Shown here: positions 62,984 to 64,000 of the stretch, piece after piece
Layout: every line of letters begins with the position of its first letter
Position numbering within the stretch: the stretch's first letter is position 1
The notes under the pieces: generated by a model
Told to the model about the DNA's origin: nothing
The model's database searches: none
What the model saw: only the letters and a program-made list of their open reading frames with translations
Source of the DNA: Candidatus Enterococcus testudinis
GTDB taxonomy: Bacteria; Bacillota; Bacilli; Lactobacillales; Enterococcaceae
DNA length: 64,000 nucleotides
Direction: 5' to 3'
Assembly: GCF_002140915.1 (NCBI RefSeq)
Contig: NZ_NGKU01000001.1
Location: 365,525-429,524 of the forward strand
Program-made: the position numbers and the translations under genes

Positions 62984-63325
62984 ATGGCATTTGAAACAAC
63001 GGGAACCGTCTTAGGTGCTGAAACGGTTTATCGATTAGCACCCGAAGCAAAACGCTATACGTTACGAGATAATGGCTTCACTGAAACAAACGGTGGAAAT
63101 TTCCAATTGATCCGCGGATTAGAAGCAACACCCCAAAGCAAAGAAGGTTTTAAACTGAAAATCACGGTAGCCAAAGACATTCAAACATTCAAAATGTCAA
63201 TCACCACAGCCAATGGCTTGAAAGCTGTCAATATTTTTAAAGATCCAAAACAAAAAATGCTGCAAGATAAATTTTACTTTTTGATGGACGGTTTTATTAG
63301 CCGTGGGTTATTTGAAAAAGTGTAA
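62984..63325 (+). CDS. DUF1831 protein, cysteine-desulfurase associated
   Basis: This 113-residue soluble protein matches DUF1831 by its full length (GTVLGAETVYRLAPEAKRYT start). The family is confined mainly to Lactobacillales, next to cysteine desulfurase genes. Function is unknown; a sulfur-relay or tRNA-thiolation partner is likely. It begins 67 bp after the desulfurase behind GAGGTGG, with a possible TATAAT at 62949-62954. Confidence 0.85.
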   Translation: MAFETTGTVLGAETVYRLAPEAKRYTLRDNGFTETNGGNFQLIRGLEATPQSKEGFKLKITVAKDIQTFKMSITTANGLKAVNIFKDPKQKMLQDKFYFLMDGFISRGLFEKV

Positions 63326-63338
63326 AACATACAGCGAA

Positions 63339-63388
63339 AGTGCATCGTTCTCTTCATTCTGCGGAATGGGCGCGATGCGCTTTTTTTG
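63339..63388 (+). terminator. Terminator after the DUF1831 gene
   Basis: Outer GCATCG/CGATGC and inner CATTC/GAATG stems are followed by T7. Confidence 0.8.
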
Positions 63389-63489
63389 TATTTTTTGACT
63401 TTTCTTTTTATACTAGCCCTACCAAATAAGGTGCAATGGACTTTCAGCATCTTTTTCATCAAGAATTGATCAGAAAGAGGGATGACGTC

Positions 63490-64000
63490 ATGAACAACGG
63501 TAGAATAAGCATCACACAAGAAACGATCGGCATGGGCACATGGCATATGGGAGATGAAGCCGTCAAGGAGCAAGCAGAGATTGAAGCGTTGCGAGCGGGA
63601 ATCGACGGCGGGTTAGTTGTCATAGACACTGCAGAAATGTACGGTGAAGGCGCATCTGAGACATTAGTCGGCAAAGCCATTGCAGGTTATGACCGTAAAA
63701 ATTTGTACTTAATTTCAAAAGTCTATCCATGGCATGCATCAAAAACGGCGCTGCCGCAAGCCTTGGATCGTACATTGGCACGATTAGGGACCGATTATGT
63801 GGATCTGTACTTGTTGCATTGGCCGGGAGATGTTCCTTTGGCAGAAACTGTTGCAGCAATGGAGACAGCCAAATCTACTGGGAAAATCCGCAATTGGGGC
63901 GTGTCAAATTTTGATGTGGCCGATATGCAAGCGTTGATGGAAGTACCAAATGGCGAACAGTGCGCCGCCAATCAAGTGTTATATAATCTAGGTGCTCGCG
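63490..64000 (+). CDS. Aldo/keto reductase, cut by the window end
   Basis: The first 170 residues of an NADPH-dependent aldo/keto reductase are present, with TIGMGTWHMG, catalytic Asp and Tyr in IDTAEMYGEG, Lys in LISKVYP, and His in YLLHWPG, then GVSNFDV. The frame stays open to the last base, so the C-terminus lies beyond the window. The ATG at 63490 is nine bases after GAGGG; an ATG at 63482 stops after three codons. Likely substrates are small aldehydes or ketones. Confidence 0.88.
   Translation, partial: MNNGRISITQETIGMGTWHMGDEAVKEQAEIEALRAGIDGGLVVIDTAEMYGEGASETLVGKAIAGYDRKNLYLISKVYPWHASKTALPQALDRTLARLGTDYVDLYLLHWPGDVPLAETVAAMETAKSTGKIRNWGVSNFDVADMQALMEVPNGEQCAANQVLYNLGAR

Noticed and set aside
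1-64000. CRISPR arrays, insertion sequences, prophage, tRNA or rRNA genes
   Set aside because: I saw no regularly spaced repeats, transposase motifs, phage modules or cloverleaf/rRNA signatures on either strand by eye. A tRNAscan or IS search could still find weak cases.

Overview
The window is chromosomal DNA of a low-GC Gram-positive coccus, most likely Enterococcus or a close relative in the Enterococcaceae. The markers are an EfrAB-type heterodimeric ABC exporter with its TetR regulator, a Mga-type regulator, an LPXTG wall protein, a DUF1831 gene next to a cysteine desulfurase, methionine T-boxes on metNIQ, an L-box on a lysine-type transporter, and strong AGGAGG ribosome sites with some TTG and GTG starts. 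I see no rRNA, tRNA, phage, insertion sequence or CRISPR. The species is not identified. Layout by region: (1) 1-12.8 kb is a carbohydrate operon: two ABC permeases, a solute-binding lipoprotein, a YesL-like DUF624 protein, a CE7-like esterase, an endonuclease/exonuclease/phosphatase-fold hydrolase, a GH3 beta-glucosidase, a 1.1-kDa-scale (about 1,100-residue) GH94-like phosphorylase and a LacI repressor. The GH3, long GH94 and binding-protein set matches the sophoro-oligosaccharide (beta-1,2-glucan) locus known from Listeria innocua. The esterase and phosphoesterase suggest that decorated glucans are the substrate. (2) 12.9-22 kb holds a TetR regulator, a low-molecular-weight tyrosine phosphatase, an XRE regulator flanked by two near-identical small-RNA genes, a Mga-type regulator, BrnQ, and a lysine-riboswitch-controlled amino-acid ABC transporter whose binding protein and permease are fused. 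(3) 22-27.4 kb holds YjiH/YjiG, an M20 peptidase, a sirtuin, an acetyltransferase fused to chorismate mutase, NiaR and a nicotinamidase-like hydrolase. (4) 27.4-33.5 kb holds two tandem methionine T-boxes, metN-metI-metQ, an M20 amidohydrolase and an APC permease. (5) 33.6-42.8 kb is a nitrite island: nreA-nreB-nreC-sirB, then nirB-nirD-cobA-nirC-hemC-hemD behind a TAGGG-N4-CCCTA box. (6) 42.8-48.7 kb holds peptide deformylase, a cre-controlled MurNAc operon (mupG-murQ-murP) and an LPXTG protein behind a WalR-type box. (7) 48.9-54 kb holds tetR-efrA-efrB and a RelBE-type toxin-antitoxin pair. (8) 54-58.5 kb is argD-argC-argJ-argB, which makes ornithine. (9) 58.6-64 kb holds a glyoxalase-fold protein, a class-C-type serine hydrolase, manA, a cysteine desulfurase with DUF1831, and an aldo/keto reductase cut by the window end. 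The main themes are nutrient scavenging (glucan, MurNAc, amino acids), RNA-level control (two T-boxes, an L-box, two base-pairing sRNA candidates) and redox or nitrogen metabolism. The most unusual items are the paired sRNAs with an anti-Shine-Dalgarno segment (about 14873-14952 and 15671-15750, minus strand), the decorated-glucan operon, and a siroheme nitrite reductase island that lacks the first and one later step of siroheme synthesis locally.
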